Part shown: positions 8,532-16,533 of the stretch, piece after piece | Position numbering within the stretch: position 1 is the stretch's first letter | Layout of the letters: the number at the start of each line of letters is the position of its first letter | Assembly: GCF_001187435.1 (NCBI RefSeq) | Contig: NZ_LFXA01000002.1 | Span: 62,001 to 126,000, forward strand | Source: Streptomyces caatingaensis | GTDB taxonomy: Bacteria; Actinomycetota; Actinomycetes; Streptomycetales; Streptomycetaceae | Direction: 5' to 3' | Length of the DNA stretch: 64,000 bases | Notes under the pieces: model-generated | Database searches by the model: none | What the model was told of the DNA's origin: nothing | What the model saw: the letters and a program-made list of their open reading frames with translations, nothing else | Position numbers and translations under genes: made by a program

Positions 8532-9311
8532 ATGTCCGCTGCGCCCGTACTGGCGTTGCGCGGGATCTCCAAGCGGTTCGGCGCCGTCCAGGCGCTCACC
8601 GACGTGGACCTGGAGATCCGTTCCGGCGAGGTGGTCGCCCTGGTCGGCGACAACGGCGCCGGCAAGTCCACCCTCGTCAAGGCCATCGCGGGCGTCGGCC
8701 CGGCCGACGACGGCGTCATCGAGTGGGAGGGACGGCGCGTCACCATCGACCGCCCGCACACCGCCCAGGAGCTCGGCATCGCCACCGTCTACCAGGACCT
8801 CGCGCTCTGCGACAACCTCGACGTCGTCGGCAACCTCTTCCTCGGCCGCGAGATCGCCCGCGCCGGGGTGCTCGACGAGGTCGAGATGGAGCGGCGCGCC
8901 CGCGAGCTGCTCTCGACGCTCTCCATCCGCATCCCCAGCGTGCGGATCCCGGTCGCCGCGCTCTCCGGCGGGCAGCGGCAGACCGTCGCCATCGCCCGCT
9001 CGCTGCTCGGCGAGCCCAAGGTCGTCATCCTCGACGAGCCCACCGCGGCGCTGGGCGTCGAGCAGACCGCGCAGGTCCTCGACCTCGTCGAGCGGCTGCG
9101 CGAGCGCGGCCTCGGGGTGATCCTCATCAGCCACAACATGGCCGACGTGAAGGCCGTCGCCGACCGGGTCGCCGTGCTGCGGCTCGGCCGCAACAACGGC
9201 GTCTTCGAGGTGCGCGCCACCACCCAGGAGGAGATCGTCTCCGCCATCACCGGTGCCACCGACAACGCCGTCACCCGCCGCCAGGCCCGTACCGCGGAGG
9301 ACCGGACGTGA
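8532..9311 (+). CDS. xylG: Xylose-type ABC importer ATPase XylG
   Basis: ABC ATPase of 259 residues with Walker A GDNGAGKST near residue 40, signature LSGGQRQTVAIA, Walker B VVILDEPTAAL and switch His in LISHN. CUT2 ATPases of enteric bacteria are double-length (about 500 residues). This one has a single nucleotide-binding domain and must act as a homodimer, as in FrcA-type proteins. The ATG with GAAGGA upstream defines the start 25 bp after xylF. Its stop overlaps the start of xylH by 4 bases (GTGA). Confidence 0.87.
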   Translation: MSAAPVLALRGISKRFGAVQALTDVDLEIRSGEVVALVGDNGAGKSTLVKAIAGVGPADDGVIEWEGRRVTIDRPHTAQELGIATVYQDLALCDNLDVVGNLFLGREIARAGVLDEVEMERRARELLSTLSIRIPSVRIPVAALSGGQRQTVAIARSLLGEPKVVILDEPTAALGVEQTAQVLDLVERLRERGLGVILISHNMADVKAVADRVAVLRLGRNNGVFEVRATTQEEIVSAITGATDNAVTRRQARTAEDRT

Positions 9312-10576
9312 CCACCGACCTGTCGAAGACCGCCCCCGAGGGGCCGGCCGCCGTTCCGCCCCCGGCCGACCCTCGGCTCCTCGTCCGCCAGGAGGGGTTC
9401 GCCGGCTACTGGAACGAATTCCTCCGCAAGCTGCGCAGCGGTGAGCTGGGCTCGCTGCCCGTCGTCGTCGGGCTGATCGCCATCTGCCTGGTCTTCCAGC
9501 TCCAGGACTCGGCCTTCCTCGGCGCGGAGAACCTCTCCAACCTCTTCGTCACCGCCACCGGCACCGGGCTGATCGCCGTCGGCATCGTCTTCGTGCTCAT
9601 CCTCGGCGAGATCGACCTCTCCGTCGGCTCGGTCAGCGGCCTGGCCGCCGCGGTCTTCGCCGTGCTCAACGTCGGCCACGGCATGCCGGAGTGGCTCGCG
9701 CTGGTCCTGGCCGTGCTCTCCGGGACGGTCGCCGGGATCCTCCACGGCTTCTTCTTCGCCCGGATCGGCGTGCCCGCGTTCGTCGTCACGCTCGCCGGGC
9801 TGCTGGGCTGGAACGGGCTGATGCTCCAGGTGCTGGGCTCCAACGGCACCATCAACCTGGACGACTCCGGGCTGGTCGCCGCCCTCACCAACCACTACTT
9901 CGAGGACATCGCCTGGGCCAACGGCCTCGCGACCGCCGTCGTGGCCGCCTACTTCCTCGTCTCCTGGCGCGACGGGCGGCGCCGGGCGGCGGCCGGGGTG
10001 CCGGCGCGGCCGCTCGCGGAAACGGTCCTGCGGACGGGGGCGCTCGCGCTGCCCGCCTACGCCGTGGCCTGGCTCTTCAACCAGTACAAGGGCCTCCCGC
10101 TGGCCGTCGTCGTCTTCCTCGGCGTCGTCGTCGCCCTCGACCTGGTGCTCCGCCGCACCCGCTACGGCCGCAAGGTCTTCGCCCTCGGCGGCGGCGTCGA
10201 GGCCGCCCGGCGCGCGGGCATCGACGTCGCGGCCGTCCGCATCTCCGTCTTCGCGCTCTCCGGAACGATGGCGGCCCTCGGCGGGATGTTCCTCGCCTCG
10301 CAGATCAACGCCGCGAACCAGTCCTCCGGCGCCGGGAGCCTCCTCATGAACGCGATCGCCGCGGCGGTGATCGGCGGCACGAGCCTCTTCGGGGGGCGCG
10401 GCAAGACGTGGTCCGCGCTGCTGGGGGTGCTCGTGATCCAGTCGATCGCGTCCGGGATGGCGTTGCTGGGGATCGCGTCGGCGGTGCAGTACATGATCAC
10501 GGGGGCTGTGCTGCTGGCGGCGGTGGTGATTGATTCTTTGTCGCGGCGGACGCGGCGGACGGCGGGGCGGGTTTAG
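9308..10576 (+). CDS. xylH: Xylose-type ABC importer permease XylH
   Basis: Polytopic membrane protein of 422 residues in the RbsC/XylH (BPD_transp_2) family, with about ten hydrophobic segments and an unconserved N-terminal cytosolic tail of about 45 residues. Conserved stretches include GEIDLSVGSVSGL and GRKVFALGGGVEAARRAGI. The GTG start overlaps the xylG stop by 4 nt, so translation is coupled. Last gene of the operon; a strong inverted repeat follows 11 bp after the stop. Confidence 0.87.
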   Translation: MTTDLSKTAPEGPAAVPPPADPRLLVRQEGFAGYWNEFLRKLRSGELGSLPVVVGLIAICLVFQLQDSAFLGAENLSNLFVTATGTGLIAVGIVFVLILGEIDLSVGSVSGLAAAVFAVLNVGHGMPEWLALVLAVLSGTVAGILHGFFFARIGVPAFVVTLAGLLGWNGLMLQVLGSNGTINLDDSGLVAALTNHYFEDIAWANGLATAVVAAYFLVSWRDGRRRAAAGVPARPLAETVLRTGALALPAYAVAWLFNQYKGLPLAVVVFLGVVVALDLVLRRTRYGRKVFALGGGVEAARRAGIDVAAVRISVFALSGTMAALGGMFLASQINAANQSSGAGSLLMNAIAAAVIGGTSLFGGRGKTWSALLGVLVIQSIASGMALLGIASAVQYMITGAVLLAAVVIDSLSRRTRRTAGRV

Positions 10577-10587
10577 GGGGTTTCCGC

Positions 10588-10630
10588 GGGGGCGAGCCCC
10601 CCGGGGCCTTGCTCCTGGGGGCTCGCCCCC
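10588..10630 (+). terminator. Hairpin after xylH
   Basis: Arms GGGGGCGAGCCCCC (10588-10601) and GGGGGCTCGCCCCC (10617-10630) are exact reverse complements with a 15-nt spacer. Each arm can also fold on itself. No T-run follows, as is usual in Streptomyces. Confidence 0.55.
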
Positions 10631-10784
10631 CTGGGCCTTGGCCCCGGGTCTTGGCCCCGGGCCGGGGGGAGCTTCTGGGCTTCGCCCCCGGGGGCGGTTC
10701 GGGGTGCTCCCGGGGGAGCCCGCTTCTCGTGGCACCTCGTCGTGCTTCGTCGGGCCGCCGTCGTTGGGGGAGGCCTGTCCCCAA

Positions 10785-10804
10785 CCCCGCCCTTTCACCG
10801 TTTC
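10785..10804 (+). repeat. Dispersed intergenic element, copy 2
   Basis: Exact CCCCGCCCTTTCACCGTTTC, 209 nt after the xylH stop and in the same orientation. It is the copy farthest from its upstream gene. Confidence 0.8.
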
Positions 10805-10910
10805 TTGCGCGCTGCCGCGCGGGGGGGGGGCGGGGGCGTCGCGGCTTCGCCGCGGGGGCACCCATGGGGCCTTCGGGGTGGCACCCCAGGCGTGCCCCCA
10901 GGACGGGCTG

Positions 10911-10935
10911 GTCTACGCGCCCCGGGCGCGTAGAC
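10911..10935. repeat. 25-bp inverted repeat
   Basis: GTCTACGCGCCC-C-GGGCGCGTAGAC has perfect 12-bp arms around a single base. It stands immediately in front of the 19-bp tandem array. Confidence 0.7.
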
Positions 10936-10937
10936 CG

Positions 10938-11009
10938 CCCGTCTGGCGTTGCGCTGCCCGTCTGGCGTTGCGCTGCCCGTCTGGCGTTGCGCTGCCCGTC
11001 TGGCGTTGC
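10938..11009 (+). repeat. 19-bp tandem array, 3.8 copies
   Basis: Unit CCCGTCTGGCGTTGCGCTG repeats without error at 10938, 10957 and 10976, with a partial copy from 10995. It is non-coding and there are no spacers, so it is not a CRISPR array. Copy number may vary between strains. Confidence 0.85.
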
Positions 11010-11178
11010 AAACCGGTCGGCTTGCCGTAGCAAACCGGCCTCCCTGCCGTTGGAAGACGGGTGTGGGGGCATGGGCATGGGCCGGGCCTGTGGGGGCTTG
11101 GATTCTGGGCGGCGTTTGACTGGGCGCGGCACCGACAGCGGCTCAGCCTGTCCGGTGGTGGCGCGGCGGGCGCTATCC

Positions 11179-11244
11179 AGCCCGTCCGGCGTTTGAGGAC
11201 GAGCGGCGGAGCCGCGACGGAGCCCGTCCGGCGTTTGAGGACGA
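11179..11244 (+). repeat. Two copies of a GTCCGGCGTTTGAGGAC element
   Basis: A 24-bp sequence beginning AGCCCGTCCGGCGTTTGAGG occurs exactly at 11179-11202 and 11221-11244. A diverged copy is at 24333-24356. The flank GCGGCGGAGCCGCGAC reappears inverted near 37183. Confidence 0.75.
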
Positions 11245-11510
11245 CCGCGCGGAGCGCGGTTCCGGGGGGTGCAGGGGGCGGAGCCCCCGCTCACCGCGCG
11301 TGGGCGCGGGGCAGCGGGCCCGGCCGGGCCGTCGCTACCACGATGGGCGCCGGCGCCAGCCCCGGCCGCCGGGCGTCGCCCCGGCCGTTCCGCCCGCCCC
11401 GGCGAGCCGGCCCGCCGCGGCGGGCCGCGCAGGGCGCGAGCCCCGCAGCACGCGGAGCGCCACGGGCGCCCCGCACGGCGCCGTTCAGGTGACATCCATC
11501 AGATCACCCG

Positions 11511-11541
11511 TTCACCGGCACGACGGGCGGAAGATTAAACT
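11511..11541 (+). promoter_or_regulatory. Possible dxs promoter
   Basis: TTCACC (11511-11516) and TTAAAC/TAAACT (11535-11541) are 18-19 bp apart. This is the only A/T-rich stretch close upstream of dxs. Weak pattern evidence. Confidence 0.3.
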
Positions 11542-11604
11542 CGACCGGCAATGCCCGACCGGCAGCGCCCGACCGGCAACGCCCGACAGCTTAAGGAGGC
11601 ACGG

Positions 11605-13542
11605 GTGGCCCTGCTGACCCGCATCAGGGGACCGCGCGATCTGGACCGGCTGAGCCCCGAGCAGCTCGGGCGGCTCGCCGCGGAGATCCGCACGTTCCTC
11701 GTCGACGCAGTCGCCAAGACCGGCGGACACCTGGGGCCCAACCTCGGTGTCGTCGAGCTCACCATCGCCCTGCACCGTGTCTTCGACTCGCCCAAGGACC
11801 GGGTCCTGTTCGACACCGGACACCAGGCGTACGTGCACAAGCTGCTCACCGGCCGCCAGGACTTCTCGAAGCTGCGCGGCAAGGGCGGCCTCTCGGGCTA
11901 CCCGTCGCGCGCCGAGTCCGAGCACGACGTGATCGAGAACAGCCACGCCTCGACCGTCCTCGGCTGGGCCGACGGCCTGGCCAAGGCCAACCAGGTCCTC
12001 GGCCGGGACGACCGGCACGTCGTCGCCGTCATCGGCGACGGAGCGCTCACCGGCGGCATGGCCTGGGAGGCGCTGAACAACATCGCCGTCGCCAAGGACC
12101 GCCCCCTCGTCATCGTCGTCAACGACAACGAGCGCAGCTACGCCCCCACCATCGGCGGCCTCGCCAACCACCTGGCGACCCTGCGCACCACCGACGGCTA
12201 CGAGCGCTTCCTGGCCCGAGGCAAGGACCTGCTGGAGCGCACCCCGGTCGTCGGCAAGCCGCTGTACGAGACGCTGCACGGCGCCAAGAAGGGCCTCAAG
12301 GACTTCATCGCCCCGCAGGGCATGTTCGAGGACCTGGGGCTGAAGTACGTCGGCCCGATCGACGGCCACGACATCGAGGCCCTGGAGTCCGCGCTCCAGC
12401 GCGCCAAGCGCTTCGGCGGCCCGGTGATCGTCCACTGTCTGACCGAGAAGGGCCGCGGCTACAAGCCGGCCGAGCAGCACGAGGGCGACCGCTTCCACGG
12501 CATCGGCGTCATCCACCCCGACACGGGCCTGCCCGTCGCCGCCTCCGGCGCGAGCTGGACGTCCGTCTTCGGCGAGGAGATGGTGAAGCTCGGCCGCGAG
12601 CGCGAGGACATCGTGGCCATCACGGCGGCGATGATGCAGCCGGTGGGCCTCGGCAGGTTCGCCGAGGAGTTCCCCGACCGCGTCTACGACGTGGGCATCG
12701 CCGAGCAGCACGCGGCCACCTCCGCCGCCGGGCTGGCGACCGGCGGGCTGCACCCGGTCTTCGCCGTGTACGCGACGTTCCTCAACCGGGCGTTCGACCA
12801 GGTCCTGATGGACGTGGCGCTGCACAAGTGCGGCGTCACCTTCGTCCTCGACCGGGCCGGTGTCACCGGCGACGACGGCGCCTCGCACAACGGCATGTGG
12901 GACATGTCGATCCTCCAGGTCGTCCCCGGCCTGCGGATCGCCGCCCCGCGCGACGCCGACCAGGTCCGCGCCCAGCTCCGCGAGGCCGTCGAGGTGAAGG
13001 ACGCGCCGACCGTCGTGCGCTACTCCAAGGGCACGGTCGGGCCGGCCGTCGAGGCCGTCGGCCGCGTCGGCGGCATGGACGTGCTGCGCGCGCCCGCCGA
13101 GGGCACCGGCCGGCCGGACGTGCTGATCGTCTCTGTGGGCGCGCTCGCCCCGATGTGCCTGGAGATCGCCGACCTCCTCGACAAGCAGGGCATCTCCGCG
13201 ACCGTCGTGGACCCGCGCTGGGTCAAGCCGGTCGACGAGGCACTGCCCGGCCTGGCCGCCGAGCACCGCGTCGTCGTCACCGTCGAGGACAACGGCCGGG
13301 TGGGCGGCGTCGGTTCGGCGGTCGCGCAGGCACTGCGCGACGCCGGGGTGGACCTGCCGTTGCGCGACTTCGGCATCCCGCCGCGCTTCCTCGACCACGC
13401 CTCCCGCAAGGAGGTCATGGCCGAGATCGGGCTGACCGCCCCGGACATCGCGCGCCAGGTGACCGGGCTGGTCGCCAGGCTGGACGGGAACGCCGTGGTC
13501 ACCGAGGAGCCGGGCGAGCCCGCGGAGGTCGCCTCCGACTGA
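11605..13542 (+). CDS. dxs: 1-deoxy-D-xylulose-5-phosphate synthase
   Basis: Thiamine-diphosphate enzyme that condenses pyruvate with glyceraldehyde 3-phosphate, the first step of the MEP isoprenoid pathway. 645 residues, the usual length. The start is the GTG at 11605, 7 nt after AAGGAGG; an ATG 18 codons upstream has no ribosome site. Visible features are [14 protein letters not shown] near residue 38, the ThDP site [16 protein letters not shown] (near residue 145), the pyrimidine domain with [15 protein letters not shown], and a transketolase C-terminal domain ([11 protein letters not shown]). Cytosolic. Single-gene unit closed by a strong hairpin. Confidence 0.95.
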   Translation: MALLTRIRGPRDLDRLSPEQLGRLAAEIRTFLVDAVAKTGGHLGPNLGVVELTIALHRVFDSPKDRVLFDTGHQAYVHKLLTGRQDFSKLRGKGGLSGYPSRAESEHDVIENSHASTVLGWADGLAKANQVLGRDDRHVVAVIGDGALTGGMAWEALNNIAVAKDRPLVIVVNDNERSYAPTIGGLANHLATLRTTDGYERFLARGKDLLERTPVVGKPLYETLHGAKKGLKDFIAPQGMFEDLGLKYVGPIDGHDIEALESALQRAKRFGGPVIVHCLTEKGRGYKPAEQHEGDRFHGIGVIHPDTGLPVAASGASWTSVFGEEMVKLGREREDIVAITAAMMQPVGLGRFAEEFPDRVYDVGIAEQHAATSAAGLATGGLHPVFAVYATFLNRAFDQVLMDVALHKCGVTFVLDRAGVTGDDGASHNGMWDMSILQVVPGLRIAAPRDADQVRAQLREAVEVKDAPTVVRYSKGTVGPAVEAVGRVGGMDVLRAPAEGTGRPDVLIVSVGALAPMCLEIADLLDKQGISATVVDPRWVKPVDEALPGLAAEHRVVVTVEDNGRVGGVGSAVAQALRDAGVDLPLRDFGIPPRFLDHASRKEVMAEIGLTAPDIARQVTGLVARLDGNAVVTEEPGEPAEVASD

Positions 13543-13571
13543 CGTCCCGTCGGACGCCCCCTTGAATCGGC

Positions 13572-13617
13572 CGGGGGCCGGCCGGACCATCGTTGCGAAT
13601 GGTCCGGCCGGCCCCCG
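13572..13617 (+). terminator. Strong hairpin after dxs
   Basis: Perfect 19-bp arms (13572-13590 and 13599-13617, beginning CGGGGGCCGGCC) around the 8-nt loop cgttgcga, 30 bp after the dxs stop. A clear intrinsic-type terminator without a T-run. Confidence 0.8.
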
Positions 13618-13749
13618 CGCATACCGGTGGCTGCCCTCCATCGGGTGAATCCGGGGGCAGGGAGGCTGTGGCCCGCCGGACCGGCCCGGATCATCGCGGA
13701 CACTCGCTCAGTTCGCGAACGAGTGACGACGACCGGTGGAGGTGAGCCG

Positions 13750-15255
13750 ATGGGCACGGATCAGCCCGTCCGGAGCGGCCGCGCAAGGAACGGCATGTTC
13801 CGGACGAAGACGGTGGAGCAGTCCATCCGGGACACCGAGGAGCCGGAACACGTCCTCAAGAAGTCGCTCTCCGCCCTGGACCTGACCGTCTTCGGGGTCG
13901 GCGTCGTCATCGGCACCGGCATCTTCGTCCTCACCGGGAAGGTCGCCAAGGAGAGCGCCGGCCCCTCGGTGGCCCTCTCCTTCGTGCTGGCCGGCATCGT
14001 GTGCGGGCTCGCGGCGCTGTGCTACGCGGAGTTCGCCTCGACGGTGCCGGTGGCCGGGTCCGCGTACACCTTCTCGTACGCCTCCCTCGGCGAGCTGCCC
14101 GCCTGGATCATCGGCTGGGACCTCATCCTCGAACTCGCCCTCGGCTGCGCCGTCGTCTCCGTCGGCTGGTCCGGCTACATCCGCTCGCTGCTCGACACCG
14201 CCGGCTGGCACCTGCCGCAGGTCCTCTCCGGGCCGCACGGCGGACGGTTCGGCTTCGACATCCTCGCCTGCGCCCTGGTCCTCGCCCTGACCGCGATCCT
14301 GGTCGTCGGCATGAAGCTGTCCTCCCGGGTGACCTCCGTCATCGTCGGCGTCAAGGTCACCGTCGTGCTGATCGTGATCGTCGTCGGCGCCTTCCTCGTC
14401 ACCGGGGCCAACTACGACCCGTTCGTCCCGCCGTCCCAGGGCAGCAGGAGCGGCAGCGGGCTGGCGGCGCCGCTCGTCCAGCTGATGTTCGGCTTCACGC
14501 CCTCCAACTTCGGCGTCATGGGCATCTTCTCGGCCGCCGCCGTCGTCTTCTTCGCGTTCATCGGCTTCGACATCGTCGCCACCGCCGCCGAGGAGACCCA
14601 CAACCCCCAGCGCGACGTCCCGCGCGGCATCCTCGGCTCGCTCGCCATCTGCACCGTGCTCTACGTGGCCGTGTCCGTCGTCGTCACCGGCATGCAGAAG
14701 TACAGCGACCTGTCCGTGGACGCGCCCCTCGCGGACGCCTTCAAGTCCGTCGGCCACCCCTTCTGGGCCGGGCTCATCAGCTTCGGCGCCGCCGTCGGCC
14801 TCACCTCCGTGTGCATGATCCTGCTGCTCGGCCAGAGCCGGGTGTTCTTCGCCATGAGCCGCGACGGCCTGCTGCCCAGGGTCTTCTCCACCGTGCACCC
14901 CCGCTTCGGCACGCCCTACCGCTCGACCGTGCTGCTCGGCGTCGTCGTCGCCGTCGTCGCGGGCTTCACCTCCATCGACGTCCTGGCCGAACTGGTCAAC
15001 ATCGGGACGCTGTTCGCGTTCGTCGTCGTCGCGCTCGGCGTCGTCCTGCTGCGCCGCTCCCGGCCGGACCTGCCGCGCGCCTTCCGCACCCCGTTCGTGC
15101 CGTACGTGCCGGTGCTGTCGGTGCTGGCGTCGCTGTGGCTGATGCTCAATCTGCCGGCCGAGACGTGGCTGCGGTTCGCGGTGTGGATGGCGCTCGGCGT
15201 CCTCGTCTACTTCGCCCACGGGCGGCGGCACAGCCGGCTGGCGGCCCGGCCGTAG
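13750..15255 (+). CDS. APC-superfamily amino acid permease
   Basis: Membrane transporter of 501 residues of the cationic amino acid transporter (CAT) branch, with about 12-13 hydrophobic segments. The first helix contains GVGVVIGTGIFVLTG, the substrate-binding unwound segment of the APC fold. The cytosolic N-terminus has VEQSIRDTEEPEHVLKKSLSALDL, typical of this branch. The ATG is preceded by GGAGGTG with good spacing; the longer open frame upstream lacks a ribosome site and runs into the dxs terminator. Monocistronic by spacing. Substrate unknown, probably a basic or neutral amino acid. Confidence 0.85.
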   Translation: MGTDQPVRSGRARNGMFRTKTVEQSIRDTEEPEHVLKKSLSALDLTVFGVGVVIGTGIFVLTGKVAKESAGPSVALSFVLAGIVCGLAALCYAEFASTVPVAGSAYTFSYASLGELPAWIIGWDLILELALGCAVVSVGWSGYIRSLLDTAGWHLPQVLSGPHGGRFGFDILACALVLALTAILVVGMKLSSRVTSVIVGVKVTVVLIVIVVGAFLVTGANYDPFVPPSQGSRSGSGLAAPLVQLMFGFTPSNFGVMGIFSAAAVVFFAFIGFDIVATAAEETHNPQRDVPRGILGSLAICTVLYVAVSVVVTGMQKYSDLSVDAPLADAFKSVGHPFWAGLISFGAAVGLTSVCMILLLGQSRVFFAMSRDGLLPRVFSTVHPRFGTPYRSTVLLGVVVAVVAGFTSIDVLAELVNIGTLFAFVVVALGVVLLRRSRPDLPRAFRTPFVPYVPVLSVLASLWLMLNLPAETWLRFAVWMALGVLVYFAHGRRHSRLAARP

Positions 15256-15383
15256 GGGTGTTTGGGCCGGTTCCGGGCCGGAACCGCGTGGGCCGCCGAA
15301 TGTTATTGTCGGGGGTCGGAAAACGCAGGTGAAGCGGCTCCGCACCACGCGGAATTGGGGCAACGAGAGGCTGGCAGCGAGTC

Positions 15384-16454
15384 ATGGCACGGACGGCCAC
15401 CCCCACCACCGGCTGGCTGCTGCGGGGGCAGGACGGCCGTCTGACGGCCTACGCGCCGGCCGAGAACGGGCTGTTGCGCTGGACCGAGACCCGGCCCGGC
15501 GGCCCGGAGTGGACCGGCCCCGAGCGCCTCGTCGTGCCCGGCCTGGAGCCGCATCTCTCCCTGTGCCGGACGGAGCGCGGCTACGTCTACCTCTTCGGTG
15601 TCCGCACCCGCGTCATGGACGACGGCCGCACCGGGACCGACGTCGTCTACGCGACGCAGTTCCAGCCCGGCCGGGCGCTGACGCCCTGGCGGTCCATCGG
15701 CACCCCCTACGGCCAGGACCGCGAGCGCGCCGCCCAGATCGGCGCCCCGGCCGCCGTCGTCGACAAACACGGGCCCAACGTCTTCATACGCAACGCCGGC
15801 GGCGGTGTCTGCGGCCGGCGCCAGGACGCCAAGGGCGTCTGGGGCCCGTGGCTGGACATGAAGGGCAGCACCGTCCTCGACGCGCTCTGCGCCGCCGCGA
15901 CGGAGGACGGGCGGGCGGAACTCCTCGCGCTCTCCGGCGACACGGTGCAGAGCTGGGCCCAGGACGAGCCGGGCGGGCCGCTGCGGCGGGTGCGCAACAT
16001 CCCCGCCAAGGCGCTGTCCGGGACGGGGGCGTCCGTCGCGGGCGGTTCCGGGCGCGTCACGCACTTCTGGCGCGACGCGGCGGAGTCCGCGCTGCACGTG
16101 CATGCGCACGCGGCGGGGGAGGAGCCGGGTGTCCCGCTCTCCCTCGGCCCGTACGAGGACGACGGCAGCGGGCCGGTCGCGGCCGTCCGTACGACCATCG
16201 ACGGGCACGACTGCACCGTCCTCGCCCAGCGGACGGCGTCCGGCCTGCCGGCCGTGGCGGCGTACCCGACGGGGGACGAGGGGGCGGGCGTCTTCTGGTC
16301 CAAGACCGGTGAAGTCTGCGTCGGGGCGCCCGCGTTGGCCCTCGACGGCCTCGGCCGTGTCGTCCTCGCGGCGTTCGCGCCGGACGGGGGGCTGTGCGTG
16401 GCGCGGCAGAGGGAGGAGTCGGGGCTGGCGTTGGGGAGTTGGGTGCGGGTGTAG
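15384..16454 (+). CDS. Conserved hypothetical protein, beta-propeller-like
   Basis: 356 residues with no signal peptide and no membrane segment. I do not recognise a named family. The sequence has regularly spaced short blade-like units, each with a Trp, Gly and a charged turn (for example LLRWTETRPGGPEWTGPERL, GPWLDMKG and HFWRDAAES). This suggests a beta-propeller or tectonin-like fold that binds carbohydrate or protein. Start ATG preceded by GAGAGG at a rather long spacing. It stands alone, convergent with the fad genes, with a bidirectional hairpin between them. Confidence 0.6.
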   Translation: MARTATPTTGWLLRGQDGRLTAYAPAENGLLRWTETRPGGPEWTGPERLVVPGLEPHLSLCRTERGYVYLFGVRTRVMDDGRTGTDVVYATQFQPGRALTPWRSIGTPYGQDRERAAQIGAPAAVVDKHGPNVFIRNAGGGVCGRRQDAKGVWGPWLDMKGSTVLDALCAAATEDGRAELLALSGDTVQSWAQDEPGGPLRRVRNIPAKALSGTGASVAGGSGRVTHFWRDAAESALHVHAHAAGEEPGVPLSLGPYEDDGSGPVAAVRTTIDGHDCTVLAQRTASGLPAVAAYPTGDEGAGVFWSKTGEVCVGAPALALDGLGRVVLAAFAPDGGLCVARQREESGLALGSWVRV

Positions 16455-16480
16455 TGCCGCCGGGGCGAAATCCCCCACGA

Positions 16481-16518
16481 CGGCGGGGCCGCGCGGGCAA
16501 GCCCGCGCGGCCCCGCCG
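16481..16518. terminator. Bidirectional hairpin between convergent genes
   Basis: Perfect 18-bp arms beginning CGGCGGGGCCGC, separated by only AA, lie between the hypothetical gene (ends 16454) and the fadB-like gene (ends 16534 on the minus strand). Confidence 0.75.
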
Positions 16519-16533
16519 CAAGAAACCCGGCGG

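Larger units (their letters stand above)
10631..11550. other. Long repeat-rich intergenic region
   Basis: About 0.9 kb between xylH and dxs with no credible gene. The open frames here are low-complexity Arg/Gly/Pro readings without ribosome sites. It contains one dispersed 20-bp element, a 25-bp inverted repeat, a 19-bp tandem array, and two copies of an AGCCCGTCCGGCGTTTGAGG element of a kind that recurs between Streptomyces genes. Confidence 0.7.

Noticed and set aside
8789..10861. 690-codon minus-strand open frame opposite xylG/xylH
   Set aside because: Arg/Pro/Gly-rich without motifs and antisense to two convincing genes.
10577..11550. Small genes in the repeat-rich region after xylH
   Set aside because: All frames are low-complexity translations of repeats and none has a ribosome site or recognisable domain.
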